DNA of 64,000 nt. Origin: Lachnospiraceae bacterium (GTDB lineage Bacteria > Bacillota > Clostridia > Lachnospirales > Lachnospiraceae). A model generated the notes under the pieces. That model was not told the origin of the DNA, ran no database searches, and saw only the letters and a list, made by a program, of their open reading frames with translations. Every line of letters begins with the position of its first letter. Within the stretch, counting starts at the first letter, position 1. The stretch lies in assembly GCA_017621075.1 (NCBI GenBank), contig JAGATV010000030.1:1-64000 (forward strand), given 5' to 3'. Position numbers and translations under genes: made by a program. This document shows, in pieces, positions 17,332 to 26,492 of this stretch.

Positions 17332-17808
17332 ATGTTAGAGAAGTATTTGATGATCTTTTTGGTATCCATGGTTCCCCTGATCGAACTGAGGGGAGCGATC
17401 CCTATTGCAGTGGGATTCAACCTGCCGCTGGTACCCAGTTATATTGTCTGTGTCCTCGGCAATATGATACCTGTGCCCATTATCTATCTTTTTGCCAGAA
17501 AGGTGTTAGAGTGGGGGGCAGATAAACCACTGATCGGCAAGTTCTTTTCCTGGTGCCTGGAAAAGGGCCATAAGGGTGGAGCCAAGCTGCAGGAAAAAGC
17601 AGGGCGCGGATTGTTTGTGGCGCTGCTTCTTTTTGTGGGGATCCCCCTGCCGGGAACAGGAGCCTGGACAGGTACTCTTGCGGCCAGTCTTCTGGATATG
17701 GATTTCAAATCCAGTGTCACGGCGGTTTTGCTGGGAGTCATACTGGCGGGGATTATCATGGGATTGGCCAGCGCAGGCGTGTTTGGTGCGTTGGGAGCTT
17801 TGTTCTAA
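17332..17808 (+). CDS. Small multidrug export family (COG2426) membrane protein
   Basis: A 158-residue membrane protein with four or so hydrophobic segments. It carries the family marks LIELRGAIPIAVG near the N-terminus, RKVLEWG, and LFVGIPLPGTGAWTGTLAASLL (about residues 103-124), where the re-entrant-like Pro/Gly-rich loop lies. It belongs to the Sm_multidrug_ex family. The name is historical and substrates are not established. GGAGAGA lies a few bases before the ATG. It sits 18 bases after hisC in the same transcript. Confidence 0.75.
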   Translation: MLEKYLMIFLVSMVPLIELRGAIPIAVGFNLPLVPSYIVCVLGNMIPVPIIYLFARKVLEWGADKPLIGKFFSWCLEKGHKGGAKLQEKAGRGLFVALLLFVGIPLPGTGAWTGTLAASLLDMDFKSSVTAVLLGVILAGIIMGLASAGVFGALGALF

Positions 17809-17826
17809 AAAGATACAAAAAAGGAT

Positions 17827-18660
17827 ATGCCGTGTTACGGCGGAATGCGTGAGAAAATGTCGGAACAATATTCGGATTTTGCCAGTGTATATGATACCTT
17901 CATGGACGATACCCCTTATGAGGAATGGTGCGATTTCCTGACAGACACCATCGAAAGATACGGGGTATCCCAACCGGATCGGGATGCGGAGGACCTGTTG
18001 GATTCCGAGAGGAATCTGGTGGTGGACTTGGGCTGTGGAACCGGCACTCTGACGGAACTGCTCTATGCAAAGGGCTATGACTGTATTGGGGTGGATTGTT
18101 CTGAGGATATGCTGGATATTGCCATGCAGAAGAAAGAGGAAAGCGGTTCCGAGATCCTGTATCTGTGTCAGGATATGAGAGAGCTTGAACTTTACAGTAC
18201 TGTCGGGACCGTAGTCAGTGTCTGCGATTCCCTGAATTATATCCTGGAGGAGGAAGAATTGCTCACGGTATTTTCCCTGGTGAACAATTATCTGTATCCG
18301 GGCGGGATTTTTGTGTTTGATTTCAACACGGATTACAAATACCGGGAGATCATAGGGGATGCTACCATAGCAGAGAACCGGGAGGATTGCAGTTTTATCT
18401 GGGAGAATTATTACGACCCTGAGGAAGAGATCAATGAATATGATGTGACAGTATTCGTGGAGGAAGAAAACGGGTTGTTCCGGAGGTTTACAGAGAATCA
18501 TTTTCAAAGGGGATATACTGTGGAGACCATGACCGGGCTGGTGGAGAGAGCGGGCATGAAGGTCCTTAAGGTATTAGATGCGGATACCAGGGATGCGGTG
18601 ACCGGGGAGAGCCAGCGGGTGTATGTTGTTGCAAAGGAGCAGGGAAAGGAAAAGCAATGA
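17827..18660 (+). CDS. Class I SAM-dependent methyltransferase
   Basis: A 277-residue protein with a Rossmann-type methyltransferase core. Motif I is VVDLGCGTGTLTELL (about residues 62-76), followed by the acidic loop GVDCSEDML and the post-motif CDSLNYIL. The N-terminal YSDFASVYDTFMDDTPYEEW is typical of a Firmicute family of unknown substrate. The start could be 17827, 17845 or 17857; homology begins at about 17857 (MSEQYSDF). The stop overlaps hslO in ATGA, so they are coupled. A role in small-molecule methylation or RNA modification cannot be separated from sequence alone. Confidence 0.78.
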   Translation: MPCYGGMREKMSEQYSDFASVYDTFMDDTPYEEWCDFLTDTIERYGVSQPDRDAEDLLDSERNLVVDLGCGTGTLTELLYAKGYDCIGVDCSEDMLDIAMQKKEESGSEILYLCQDMRELELYSTVGTVVSVCDSLNYILEEEELLTVFSLVNNYLYPGGIFVFDFNTDYKYREIIGDATIAENREDCSFIWENYYDPEEEINEYDVTVFVEEENGLFRRFTENHFQRGYTVETMTGLVERAGMKVLKVLDADTRDAVTGESQRVYVVAKEQGKEKQ

Positions 18661-19535
18661 AAGACTATATGGTAAGGGCCACGGCGGCAGATGCTCAGAT
18701 CCGTGCATTTGCCTGTACCACAAGAGGCGTGGTGGAGACAGCCAGGGCGGCTCACAATACAAGTCCCGTGGTGACGGCGGCACTGGGACGGCTTTTGAGT
18801 GCAGGCGTGATGATGGGCAGCATGTTGAAGGGCGAAGAGGATCTGATCACTTTACAGATCAAGGGTGACGGACCGGTGGGAGGTCTGACCGTTACGGCGG
18901 ATGCTTCCGGAAGAGTAAAGGGCTATGCCAATGTGCCGGATGTCATCCTGCCGGCAAAGCCTAACGGCAAACTGGATGTGTCTGGGGCTGTGGGCAAAGG
19001 CGTCTTAAGCGTTATCCGGGATATGGGTTTAAAAGATCCCTATATCGGGCAGACTGATCTTCAGACAGGAGAGATCGCCGAGGATCTGACTTATTACTTT
19101 GCATCCTCAGAACAGGTGCCCTCCAGTGTGGGCCTGGGCGTGCTGATAAACAAGGAGAATACCGTGCGCCAGGCGGGAGGCTTTCTGATCCAGTTGATGC
19201 CTTTTGCGGAGGACGCAGTCATTGATAAACTGGAGGAGAATCTTCGGAAGGTCACTTCTGTCACTTCCATTCTGGACTCCGGGAACACCCCGGAACAGTT
19301 ACTGGAGATCCTGCTTGATGGAATGGACCCGGAGATCACGGATACCATGCCTGTGTCCTTTTTCTGCAACTGCAGCAAGGACAGAGTGGAAAAGGCTCTG
19401 GTGAGCATCGGCAGGGAAGAATTAAAGAGCATGATCGACGATGGAAAGGAAATAGAAGTGAACTGTCATTTCTGTAATAAAAACTATACCTTTAGTGTAG
19501 AGGAATTGCAGGCGTTGTATCATAGGAGCAGATAG
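18657..19535 (+). CDS. hslO: Hsp33 redox-regulated chaperone
   Basis: A cytoplasmic holdase chaperone switched on by oxidation. It is 292 residues, the usual size. The C-terminal zinc centre is complete: CNC (about residues 236/238) and CHFC (about 269/272). The N-terminal substrate-binding domain begins MVRATAADAQIRAFACTTR. Zinc is held by the four cysteines in reducing conditions and lost on oxidation. It is coupled to the methyltransferase upstream by a 4-base overlap and followed by a weak terminator at 19540. In an anaerobe it would protect proteins during oxygen or hypochlorite exposure. Confidence 0.93.
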   Translation: MKDYMVRATAADAQIRAFACTTRGVVETARAAHNTSPVVTAALGRLLSAGVMMGSMLKGEEDLITLQIKGDGPVGGLTVTADASGRVKGYANVPDVILPAKPNGKLDVSGAVGKGVLSVIRDMGLKDPYIGQTDLQTGEIAEDLTYYFASSEQVPSSVGLGVLINKENTVRQAGGFLIQLMPFAEDAVIDKLEENLRKVTSVTSILDSGNTPEQLLEILLDGMDPEITDTMPVSFFCNCSKDRVEKALVSIGREELKSMIDDGKEIEVNCHFCNKNYTFSVEELQALYHRSR

Positions 19536-19539
19536 TGGG

Positions 19540-19562
19540 AACCGGGGCAGCCGGTTTCTTTT
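19540..19562 (+). terminator. Weak terminator between hslO and nadE
   Basis: The stem AACCGG/CCGGTT has a 5-base loop and is followed by TCTTTTG. It is short and probably leaky. Confidence 0.45.
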
Positions 19563-19579
19563 GAGAAAGGCGGGAGTAC

Positions 19580-21493
19580 ATGATAAACGGTTTTGTCAAA
19601 GTGGCGGCTGTGACGCCTAAGATCAAAGTGGCGGATCCTGTGTATAACGCACAGGCAGTAGGAGAAAAGCTCAAGGAAGCATACAGCAGGGGTGCAAAGA
19701 TCATCGCATTTCCGGAATTGTGCCTTACAGGCTATACCTGCGGGGATCTGTTCCAACAGAAGGTTTTGCTGGACGGTGCCCTGCAAGCTCTCTTTCAGGT
19801 AAGGGAGGCAACCAGAGGAAAGGACGCCCTGGTGTTTGTGGGACTGCCTGTGGCACGGGACGGAAAATTGTATAATGTGGCGGCGGTGCTCAAGGACGGG
19901 GAACTTTTGGGCATGGTGCCCAAGGCCAATATCCCTTCCTATGCGGAATTTTATGAGGGCCGTCATTTCGCGGAAGGAAACCGCAAGACAGTGGATTTCT
20001 ATCTGGAGGGAGAGGTGGTTCCCTTTGGAACCAATCTGCTGTTTGAATGTCTTACCATGCCCGGACTTACTGTGGGCTGTGAGATCTGTGAGGATCTGTG
20101 GGTGGCCGATCCCCCCGGAACCGATCATGCCCTCATGGGGGCCACGGTGCTGGTAAATCTGTCCGCCTCCAATGAGACCGTGGGTAAGGATGAGTATCGG
20201 GAACTTCTGGTGAAATCTTCCAGTGCAAGGCTTTTGTGCGGATATATCTACGCCTCCGCAGGAGAGGGGGAATCCACTCAGGATCTGGTTTTTGGAGGAC
20301 ACAATCTGATCGCAGAGAACGGCACGATTCTTTCCCAGTCCAAAAGGTTTATGGGAGAGACGGTCTATGGGGATCTGGATATGGAAAGGATCAATGCAGA
20401 ACGCCGCAGGATGGGCACCTTTGGAAAGGAACCTGCTCAGCCTTATGAGGTGATCGGATTTAGGCTGGAGATAGAAGAGACAAAGCTGGAGCGCACCTTT
20501 GACTGTACGCCGTTTGTACCTTCTGATGAAGAGAAGAGGAATAAACGCTGTGAGGAGATCCTGTCCATTCAGGCTTACGGATTGAAGAAGCGCTATGAAC
20601 ATACCGGATTGAAAACGGCTGTGCTTGGTATTTCCGGCGGGCTTGACTCCACCCTGGCTCTTTTGGTGACAGTGCGCACCTTTGATATGCTGGGGCTTCC
20701 CAGAAAAGGCATCCACGCAGTGACCATGCCCTGCTTCGGGACCACGGACAGGACTTACGATAATGCCTGCAAGCTGGCCAGAACCCTGGGAGCTACGCTT
20801 TTGGAGATCGATATCCGGGAAGCGGTGACATTGCATTTCAAGGATATCGGACAGGATACAGACAAGCATGATGTGACCTATGAGAACAGTCAGGCCAGGG
20901 AAAGGACCCAGGTGCTGATGGATCTTTCCAACCGCCTAAACGGGCTGGTGATCGGCACGGGGGATATGTCGGAGCTGGCTCTGGGATGGGCCACCTACAA
21001 TGGGGACCATATGTCCATGTACGGCGTCAATGCCGGAGTCCCCAAGACCCTGGTACGCCATCTGGTACGGTATTATGCAGACACCTGCGAAAACGCAGAG
21101 CTGTCCGGCGTGCTTTACGATGTGCTGGACACGCCGGTGAGCCCGGAACTTCTGCCCCCGGTAGAGGGCCATATCGCCCAGAAAACAGAGGATCTGGTGG
21201 GTCCTTACGAACTCCACGATTTCTTCCTCTATTACATGCTTCGGTGCGGTTTTTCCCCGGAAAAGGTGTACCGTGTGGCAAAGCAGGCTTTCCGGGGACA
21301 ATATGACCCTAAGACCATCCTAAAGTGGCTTAAGACCTTTTACAAAAGATTCTTTTCCCAGCAGTTCAAACGCTCCTGTCTGCCGGACGGTCCCAAGGTG
21401 GGAAGCGTGGCATTGTCTCCGAGAGGGGATCTGCGCATGCCGTCCGATGCCTGTGCAAGAATCTGGCTGGATCGTTTGGGAACTCTTAATTAG
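19580..21493 (+). CDS. nadE: Glutamine-dependent NAD+ synthetase
   Basis: A 637-residue two-domain enzyme that amidates nicotinic acid adenine dinucleotide to NAD+. The N-terminal nitrilase-type glutaminase (about residues 1-280) carries Glu in [11 protein letters not shown], Lys in VPKANIPSY and Cys in GCEICEDLW. The C-terminal synthetase has the ATP pyrophosphatase loop GISGGLDS near residue 350, then [12 protein letters not shown]. Ammonia would pass internally between the two sites. Length matches glutamine-dependent NadE. Its last 8 bases overlap the convergent minus-strand gene at 21486. Confidence 0.95.
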   Translation: MINGFVKVAAVTPKIKVADPVYNAQAVGEKLKEAYSRGAKIIAFPELCLTGYTCGDLFQQKVLLDGALQALFQVREATRGKDALVFVGLPVARDGKLYNVAAVLKDGELLGMVPKANIPSYAEFYEGRHFAEGNRKTVDFYLEGEVVPFGTNLLFECLTMPGLTVGCEICEDLWVADPPGTDHALMGATVLVNLSASNETVGKDEYRELLVKSSSARLLCGYIYASAGEGESTQDLVFGGHNLIAENGTILSQSKRFMGETVYGDLDMERINAERRRMGTFGKEPAQPYEVIGFRLEIEETKLERTFDCTPFVPSDEEKRNKRCEEILSIQAYGLKKRYEHTGLKTAVLGISGGLDSTLALLVTVRTFDMLGLPRKGIHAVTMPCFGTTDRTYDNACKLARTLGATLLEIDIREAVTLHFKDIGQDTDKHDVTYENSQARERTQVLMDLSNRLNGLVIGTGDMSELALGWATYNGDHMSMYGVNAGVPKTLVRHLVRYYADTCENAELSGVLYDVLDTPVSPELLPPVEGHIAQKTEDLVGPYELHDFFLYYMLRCGFSPEKVYRVAKQAFRGQYDPKTILKWLKTFYKRFFSQQFKRSCLPDGPKVGSVALSPRGDLRMPSDACARIWLDRLGTLN

Positions 21494-21950
21494 ATGCTTT
21501 TTCCAAAGAATTGCGGATGGCTTCCATCAGCACCAGGGAGGTATATTTACTGTCTGCAGAGTAAGTGATATCGTTTAAGGATTGAGTTTCGTAGAGCTGG
21601 GTGCAGATAGAGTCAAAAGCAGGTTCTAAAAGCGGGTACATGGTGGCTATGGACTCGCTTAAATTCACCAGGCGGATGGAAGTGATCTCGGACTGGTTCA
21701 CGACTACTTCCACCTCAACGGCCTCTCCGCCCAGGATAAGCTCTGTGGTGTAAATGCCGGGTATGTACAGGGATGCTTCGGCAGAGCCGGAGGTTGGGGC
21801 AACGGTCTCATCTTTTGGAGGATTCTCTTTTTTGTCAGGCAGGAACATCATCACAAACAGTATGATCAGCAGTATGCCGAGTGCGGCGAAGATGCCTGTA
21901 TAAATTAATTCCTTCATATGAAGAACTACGATTTTGGTTCTTGCGCTCAT
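21486..21950 (-). CDS. Membrane-anchored protein with degenerate FMN-binding-like domain
   Basis: A 154-residue protein with one N-terminal membrane helix (about residues 14-37), a Pro/Glu/Lys linker and an exported domain (about 60-154). The domain pattern (PGIYTTEL, VEVEVVVNQSEITSIRL, then SADSKYTSLVLMEAIRNSLEKA) resembles the small FMN-bind domain found in RnfG, NqrC and many Firmicute lipoproteins. The usual SGATxTS flavin attachment site is replaced by SADSKYTS, so covalent FMN is doubtful. AAGGAG is 7 bases before the ATG at 21950. It is divergent from glnA and convergent with nadE. The FMN-bind relationship is inferred from pattern only. Confidence 0.6.
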   Translation of the reverse strand: MSARTKIVVLHMKELIYTGIFAALGILLIILFVMMFLPDKKENPPKDETVAPTSGSAEASLYIPGIYTTELILGGEAVEVEVVVNQSEITSIRLVNLSESIATMYPLLEPAFDSICTQLYETQSLNDITYSADSKYTSLVLMEAIRNSLEKASN

Positions 21951-22057
21951 GGGTATGCTCCTTGGTTCCTTTGGGAAGGACGATTTAGTTACTAAAAAGA
22001 TATGCCGGCAAAGAAAGGAATATGCAGGAAAACATCACCGGCATTTTCGTTTTGTCA

Positions 22058-22087
22058 TTGACAAGATAACCGCAGAATTGTTATTAT
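22058..22087 (+). promoter_or_regulatory. glnA promoter
   Basis: A perfect TTGACA, an 18-base spacer and TATTAT. Transcription would start near 22094, immediately before the leader hairpins at 22095-22140. Confidence 0.6.
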
Positions 22088-22094
22088 GGATTAC

Positions 22095-22140
22095 GGAACA
22101 AGGGTGTTCTTACGTTGTAAGGATACCTTTGCGCTTTTTT
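22095..22140 (+). promoter_or_regulatory. glnA leader: hexaloop hairpin competing with a terminator-like hairpin
   Basis: Two mutually exclusive structures are visible. Hairpin A (22095-22110) is GGAAC, a six-base loop AAGGGT, then GTTCT. The loop has A at position 1 and G at position 4, as in targets of ANTAR antiterminators. Hairpin B (22103-22127) is an 11-pair stem, GGTGTTCTTAC against GTAAGGATACC with two G-U pairs and a 3-base loop, followed by TTTGCGCTTTTTT. Forming A blocks B. The ANTAR gene lies just downstream of glnA. The second hexaloop hairpin of the classical dual motif was not found. Confidence 0.5.
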
Positions 22141-22167
22141 AAGGCAAAATCAGAATGGAGGTACTGT

Positions 22168-23502
22168 ATGAAAAATTATACCAAGGAAGATGTACTCAGA
22201 CTTGTGGAGGAGGAAGATGTGGAATTTATCCGCCTTCAGTTCACAGATATTTTTGGAAATCTGAAAAATATTGCCATTACGGCCAGCCAGTTGGAGCGTG
22301 CACTTGACAATAAATGTTCTTTTGACGGTTCCGCCATAAGCGGATTTGTTGGTATCGAAAATTCCGACATGTATCTCTATCCGGATTGTTCCACGCTGGA
22401 GATTTTCCCATGGAGACCCCAGCAGGGCAAGGTGGCAAGAATGATCTGTGACGTATACTGTCCCGGAGGGGAGCCCTTTGAGGGAGATTCCAGACATGTG
22501 CTCAAAAGAGCCATCCGGGAGGCAGAAAAGCTGGGGTATACCTTTGAGGTGGGACCGGAATGCGAATTTTTCCTCTTTGATACGGATGAAAATACCATGC
22601 CTACTGTGGATACCAAGGAACAGGCAGGCTATTTTGATGTCGGCCCCCTGGATTTTGGGGAGAATGCAAGGCGTGATATGGTGTTGACCCTCGAGGACAT
22701 GGGATTTGTCATCGAGGCCTCCCATCATGAAAATGCCCCTGCACAGCATGAGATCGACCTGCGCTACGATGAAGCGTTGAAGACGGCGGATGATATCATG
22801 ACATTTAAGCTGGCAGTGCGCACGATCGCCAAGCGGCACGGACTGCATGCCACGTTCATGCCCAAGCCCAAGTATGGTGTCAACGGTTCCGGTATGCACA
22901 TCAATATGTCCCTGCACCGCGATGGCAAGAATATTTTTGAGGATAAGAACGATCCCATGGGACTGAGTAAGGAAGCCTACTATTTTATCGGAGGACTGAT
23001 GAAGCATATCAAAGGTATGGCTGCTGTCACCAACCCCCTGGTAAATTCTTATAAGCGACTGGTGCCCGGATTCCAGGCGCCGGTTTACATTGCCTGGAGC
23101 GCTACCAACAGGAGCCCCCTCATCAGGATCCCTTCTGTGGTAAGCGGGGAGAGCACCAGGATCGAGTTGAGGAGCCCGGACTCCGCAGCCAATCCGTACC
23201 TGACGCTGGCAGTCTGCCTGCGTGCGGGATTGGACGGCATCATCAATAAGATCGAGCCTCCCAAGTGCGTGGAAGGCAATATCTTTGAGATGACAGAGGC
23301 GGAGAGGAATGGCATTGGCATCGAGAATCTGCCGGGTACGCTCATGGAAGCCGTGGAGGAACTGGAAAAGGATAAATTTATCTGCGGAGTGCTGGGAGAG
23401 CACATTGCCGAAAAGTATATTGCCGCCAAGAAAGAGGAATGGCAGCAATACCGTTCCCAGGTGTCCGAGTGGGAAATCGCAGAATATTTATATCAATACT
23501 AA
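22168..23502 (+). CDS. glnA: Glutamine synthetase, type I
   Basis: A 444-residue GSI-alpha type enzyme that makes glutamine from glutamate, ammonia and ATP as a dodecamer. It shows the beta-grasp start DVEFIRLQFTDIFGNLKN, the metal and substrate loops GPECEFFLF and ENAPAQHEIDLRYDEAL, NGSGMHINMSL, and the NRSPLIRIP ATP-region. The short length and lack of an adenylylation region fit Firmicute GSI-alpha, which is feedback controlled. The start at 22168 is fixed by GGAGG 6 bases upstream. The long in-frame extension to 21934 is leader. It is followed by an ANTAR regulator 47 bases downstream. Confidence 0.95.
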   Translation: MKNYTKEDVLRLVEEEDVEFIRLQFTDIFGNLKNIAITASQLERALDNKCSFDGSAISGFVGIENSDMYLYPDCSTLEIFPWRPQQGKVARMICDVYCPGGEPFEGDSRHVLKRAIREAEKLGYTFEVGPECEFFLFDTDENTMPTVDTKEQAGYFDVGPLDFGENARRDMVLTLEDMGFVIEASHHENAPAQHEIDLRYDEALKTADDIMTFKLAVRTIAKRHGLHATFMPKPKYGVNGSGMHINMSLHRDGKNIFEDKNDPMGLSKEAYYFIGGLMKHIKGMAAVTNPLVNSYKRLVPGFQAPVYIAWSATNRSPLIRIPSVVSGESTRIELRSPDSAANPYLTLAVCLRAGLDGIINKIEPPKCVEGNIFEMTEAERNGIGIENLPGTLMEAVEELEKDKFICGVLGEHIAEKYIAAKKEEWQQYRSQVSEWEIAEYLYQY

Positions 23503-23549
23503 CAGGCACATCTACCTACTTATGATAAAATGACAGAGGAGGTGTGCGT

Positions 23550-24098
23550 TTGACGAGTATCATAGTGGTATTGCCAAAGATGGAGGATGCAAAGGGCATC
23601 CGAAATATTTTGGTGAGAAGCGGATTTTCTGTGATCGGCGTCTGCACCACGGGAGCCCAGGCTATCAGCCAGGCTGACGGACTCAATGACGGCATTGTGG
23701 TCTGCAGCTACAAGATGATGGATATGGTGTATTCGGAATTGCACGAATGTCTTCCGCCAGGGTTTGAAATGTTGCTCATGGCGTCACAGCGTCTCATCAA
23801 TGAATGCTACGGCAATGATATCGTCTGTCTGTCCATGCCCTTGAAGACAGACGATCTGATCAACACCGTACACATGATGGAGGAAGGCATTGAGCGGCGC
23901 AGGCGGAAGCTGAAACAGAAACCAAAGATCCGAAGCAACGAAGAAGAAGCGGCCATACAGGAGGCAAAGGAGATCCTGATGGTGCGAAATCACATGACGG
24001 AGGAAGAGGCCCACAGGTATCTTCAAAAATGTAGTATGGACAGCGGTACCAATCTGGTGGAAACAGCAGGCATGGTATTATCCATGATGAAGGGATAG
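23550..24098 (+). CDS. ANTAR-domain RNA-binding antiterminator
   Basis: A protein of 182 residues. The N-terminal part (about 1-115) has a response-regulator-like fold (SIIVVLPKMEDAKGIRNILVRSGF), but the usual phospho-acceptor Asp pocket is not evident. The C-terminal ANTAR domain (about 128-182) reads EEAAIQEAKEILMVRNHMTEEEAH, with the three-helix pattern and late Ala/Thr positions of AmiR, NasR and EutV. These bind paired hexaloop RNA hairpins and block terminators. A TTG at 23550 with AGAGGAGG 7 bases upstream is the best start; GTG at 23544 is too close. Its place after glnA matches clostridial nitrogen-control genes, so the glnA leader is the obvious target. Confidence 0.82.
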   Translation: MTSIIVVLPKMEDAKGIRNILVRSGFSVIGVCTTGAQAISQADGLNDGIVVCSYKMMDMVYSELHECLPPGFEMLLMASQRLINECYGNDIVCLSMPLKTDDLINTVHMMEEGIERRRRKLKQKPKIRSNEEEAAIQEAKEILMVRNHMTEEEAHRYLQKCSMDSGTNLVETAGMVLSMMKG

Positions 24099-24126
24099 GC
24101 CCCCGGCGGGAACAAGGAGAAAGTAT

Positions 24127-24990
24127 ATGAAATTTACAAAGATGCAGGGATGCGGAAATGACTATATCTATGTGGACGGAGCAAAGGAGCAGATTCCTGC
24201 AAAGGCAAAGCCTGATCTGGTAAGAAGGCTCAGCGACCGCCATTTCGGTATCGGCGGTGACGGTGTAATCTTCATCAATCCCGGCAGGGTGGCGCAGTTC
24301 GAGATGGAGATGTACAATGCGGACGGCACCCGGGCAGAGATGTGCGGAAACGGTATCCGCAGTGTGGCCAAATATGTATATGACAAGGGTCTGACCGACC
24401 AAAAGCAGATCACGGTGGAAAGCTTCGGCAAGATAAAGTATCTTGAACTGACTGTTGAAGGAGAAGGAACCTTAAACGGCGACAGAGGCCTGGTATCCAT
24501 GGTGAAGGTCAATATGGGAAGCCCCATCCTGGAACCGGAACAGATTCCCGTGAAGGCTTCCGGCGATAAGGTGGTGGACGAGCCGATCCTGGTGGAGGGA
24601 AAAGAATACCGCATGACCTGCGTTTCCATGGGGAACCCCCATGCGGTGGTCTTTGCGGACGGGGTGGCAAATCTTCCCTTAGAGCAGATCGGGCCTTTTT
24701 TTGAAAACCATGAGAGATTCCCCAACAGGACCAATACGGAGTTTGTGGAGGTGCTGGATAGAAATACCGTATTTATGAGAGTCTGGGAGCGGGGCACCGG
24801 CGAGACTCTTGCCTGCGGTACGGGGTGCTGTGCCACGGCGGTGGCATGTATCCTGAACGGACTTACCGGGGAACAGGTCACGGTGCGGGTCCTGGGCGGA
24901 GAGATCAAGGTGGAATGGGACCGGAAGGAGAATCTGGTGTACATGACAGGTCCTGCTGCCACGGTCTTTGAAGGAGAAGTGGAAGTATAA
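24127..24990 (+). CDS. dapF: Diaminopimelate epimerase
   Basis: Converts LL-diaminopimelate to meso-DAP for lysine and peptidoglycan. It has 287 residues, normal for the family. The two catalytic cysteines are present: Cys73 in MCGNGIRS and Cys230 in ACGTGCCATAV. Other signs are the start MKFTKMQGCGNDYIYVD, GIGGDGVIFI and MGNPHAVVF. It follows the ANTAR gene by 28 bases and precedes dapL in the same direction, so the aminotransferase product goes straight to this enzyme. Confidence 0.95.
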   Translation: MKFTKMQGCGNDYIYVDGAKEQIPAKAKPDLVRRLSDRHFGIGGDGVIFINPGRVAQFEMEMYNADGTRAEMCGNGIRSVAKYVYDKGLTDQKQITVESFGKIKYLELTVEGEGTLNGDRGLVSMVKVNMGSPILEPEQIPVKASGDKVVDEPILVEGKEYRMTCVSMGNPHAVVFADGVANLPLEQIGPFFENHERFPNRTNTEFVEVLDRNTVFMRVWERGTGETLACGTGCCATAVACILNGLTGEQVTVRVLGGEIKVEWDRKENLVYMTGPAATVFEGEVEV

Positions 24991-25044
24991 TCGCACTTGA
25001 GAATAAAAGGTTTTGTGATAAACGAAAGCCGGGAGGAGAATACT

Positions 25045-26265
25045 ATGTTCAAAGTAAATGAAAATTATTTGAAATTGCCGGGAAGCTATCTGTTTTCCAC
25101 CATTTCCAAAAAGGTGAATGCCTACACGGCAGAGCATCCGGAGGCAAAGATCATAAGACTGGGGATCGGCGATGTGACCCAGCCTCTGGCACCTGTCATC
25201 ATTGACACCCTGCACAGTGCGGTGGATGAGATGGGAAACGCAGAGACTTTCCACGGTTATGCACCGGATCTGGGCTACGAGTTTTTGCGCAGCGCCATTG
25301 CGGAAAATGACTATAAGGCAAGAGGCTGCGATATCAGCGAGGACGAGATCTTTGTGTCCGACGGTGCAAAGTGTGACTGTGGCAATATCCAGGAGATCTT
25401 TAGCCTGGACAATAAGATTGCAGTGTGCGATCCGGTTTATCCGGTGTATGTGGATTCCAATGTCATGGCAGGCCGGACGGGAGTCTATGACAAGAACACC
25501 GGGACCTGGAGCAATGTGATCTATATGCCCTGTACCGCAGACAACGGATTTGCACCACAGCTTCCCAAGGAAACACCGGATCTGATCTATCTGTGCTTCC
25601 CCAATAATCCCACCGGAGCCACTATTACCAAGGCACAGCTTCAGGAATGGGTCGACTATGCCAATAAGGTGGGAGCTGTGATCCTCTATGATGCGGCATA
25701 TGAAGCGTACATTTCCCAGCCGGACATTCCCCACAGCATCTATGAGTGTGAGGGGGCAAGGACCTGTGCCATTGAATTTCACTCCTTCTCCAAGAATGCA
25801 GGCTTTACCGGGGTGCGACTGGGCTATACCGTAATCCCCAAGGATCTGAAAGCCGGGGATGTGAGCCTTCATTCCCTGTGGGCAAGAAGACACGGCACCA
25901 AATACAACGGTGCACCTTATATCGTACAGCGGGCAGGGGCGGCAGTGTACACCAAAGAAGGAAGAGAGCAGCTGATGAAGCAGGTTGCTTATTATATGAA
26001 CAATGCCCATTATATTTACAACGGTCTGAAAGAGGCCGGCTTTACCGTTTCCGGCGGTGTGAATGCTCCTTATATCTGGCTGAAAGCGCCCAACGGCATG
26101 ACCAGCTGGGAGTTCTTTGACTACCTGCTGGAACGTGTGAACGTGGTAGGCACCCCCGGTTCAGGATTCGGCCCCAGCGGCGAGACCTACTTCCGCCTTA
26201 CCGCCTTCGGCAGTTACGAAAATACCGTAGAAGCAGTTGACCGGATCAAGAACTTGAAGGTATAA
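25045..26265 (+). CDS. dapL: LL-diaminopimelate aminotransferase
   Basis: A PLP enzyme of 406 residues that makes LL-DAP directly from tetrahydrodipicolinate and glutamate, bypassing the acyl pathways. It shows [10 protein letters not shown] near residue 40, the [10 protein letters not shown] loop, DAAYEAYI and the PLP lysine in [15 protein letters not shown] (Lys250). The C-terminal substrate Arg region is [14 protein letters not shown]. The ATG at 25045 is chosen because GGAGG lies 8 bases upstream; the frame extension to 24997 is leader. It pairs with dapF, giving a compact lysine/cell-wall branch. The DapL route is frequent in Clostridia. Confidence 0.93.
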   Translation: MFKVNENYLKLPGSYLFSTISKKVNAYTAEHPEAKIIRLGIGDVTQPLAPVIIDTLHSAVDEMGNAETFHGYAPDLGYEFLRSAIAENDYKARGCDISEDEIFVSDGAKCDCGNIQEIFSLDNKIAVCDPVYPVYVDSNVMAGRTGVYDKNTGTWSNVIYMPCTADNGFAPQLPKETPDLIYLCFPNNPTGATITKAQLQEWVDYANKVGAVILYDAAYEAYISQPDIPHSIYECEGARTCAIEFHSFSKNAGFTGVRLGYTVIPKDLKAGDVSLHSLWARRHGTKYNGAPYIVQRAGAAVYTKEGREQLMKQVAYYMNNAHYIYNGLKEAGFTVSGGVNAPYIWLKAPNGMTSWEFFDYLLERVNVVGTPGSGFGPSGETYFRLTAFGSYENTVEAVDRIKNLKV

Positions 26266-26277
26266 TGTACGCAAAGG

Positions 26278-26464
26278 GCAGAGCCAAGTGCTCAAAAGGG
26301 GTCTGCCGCATTTATGCGGCCAGACATCTTTTGAGACATTTGGCGAGCGAAGCGAGACCCGAAAAACCCTGGTTTTTCGGGTCTCTGCCCTAAAAAGGGG
26401 GCAGAGCCGGCCCTAAAAAGGGGACGGGCAGAGCCGGCCCTAAAAAGGGGGCAGAGCAAGTGCC
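26278..26464 (+). repeat. Palindromic and tandem repeat cluster
   Basis: This is the spacer between dapL and the next gene. It holds three elements. (1) 26291-26333 is a nested palindrome with outer arms CTCAAAAG/CTTTTGAG, then GTCTG/CAGAC and CCGCAT/ATGCGG around TT. (2) 26354-26385 is a perfect 15-pair stem (GAGACCCGAAAAACC and its complement) with a 2-base loop. (3) 26401-26450 is two copies of a 27-base unit beginning GCAGAGCCGGCCCTAAAAAG. Further partial GCAGAGC units lie at 26278 and 26451. The hairpins could end dapL transcription. The mosaic looks like a REP-type or MITE-like element. It does not look coding. Confidence 0.75.
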
Positions 26465-26492
26465 TTTTTTGCTCAAAGGAGGTGCAGATTTT

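Noticed and set aside
21934..22167. N-terminal extension of glutamine synthetase
   Set aside because: The extension lacks similarity to GlnA and contains the promoter and leader hairpins; the ATG at 22168 has a proper ribosome binding site.
22150..23448. A 432-codon open frame opposite glnA
   Set aside because: Antisense shadow of a highly conserved gene; no start signal and unnatural composition. The same holds for long antisense frames at 19520-20869, 24679-26010 and 46542-47933.
26401..26460. CRISPR-like repeats
   Set aside because: Two adjacent tandem copies without regular unique spacers and no cas genes nearby.
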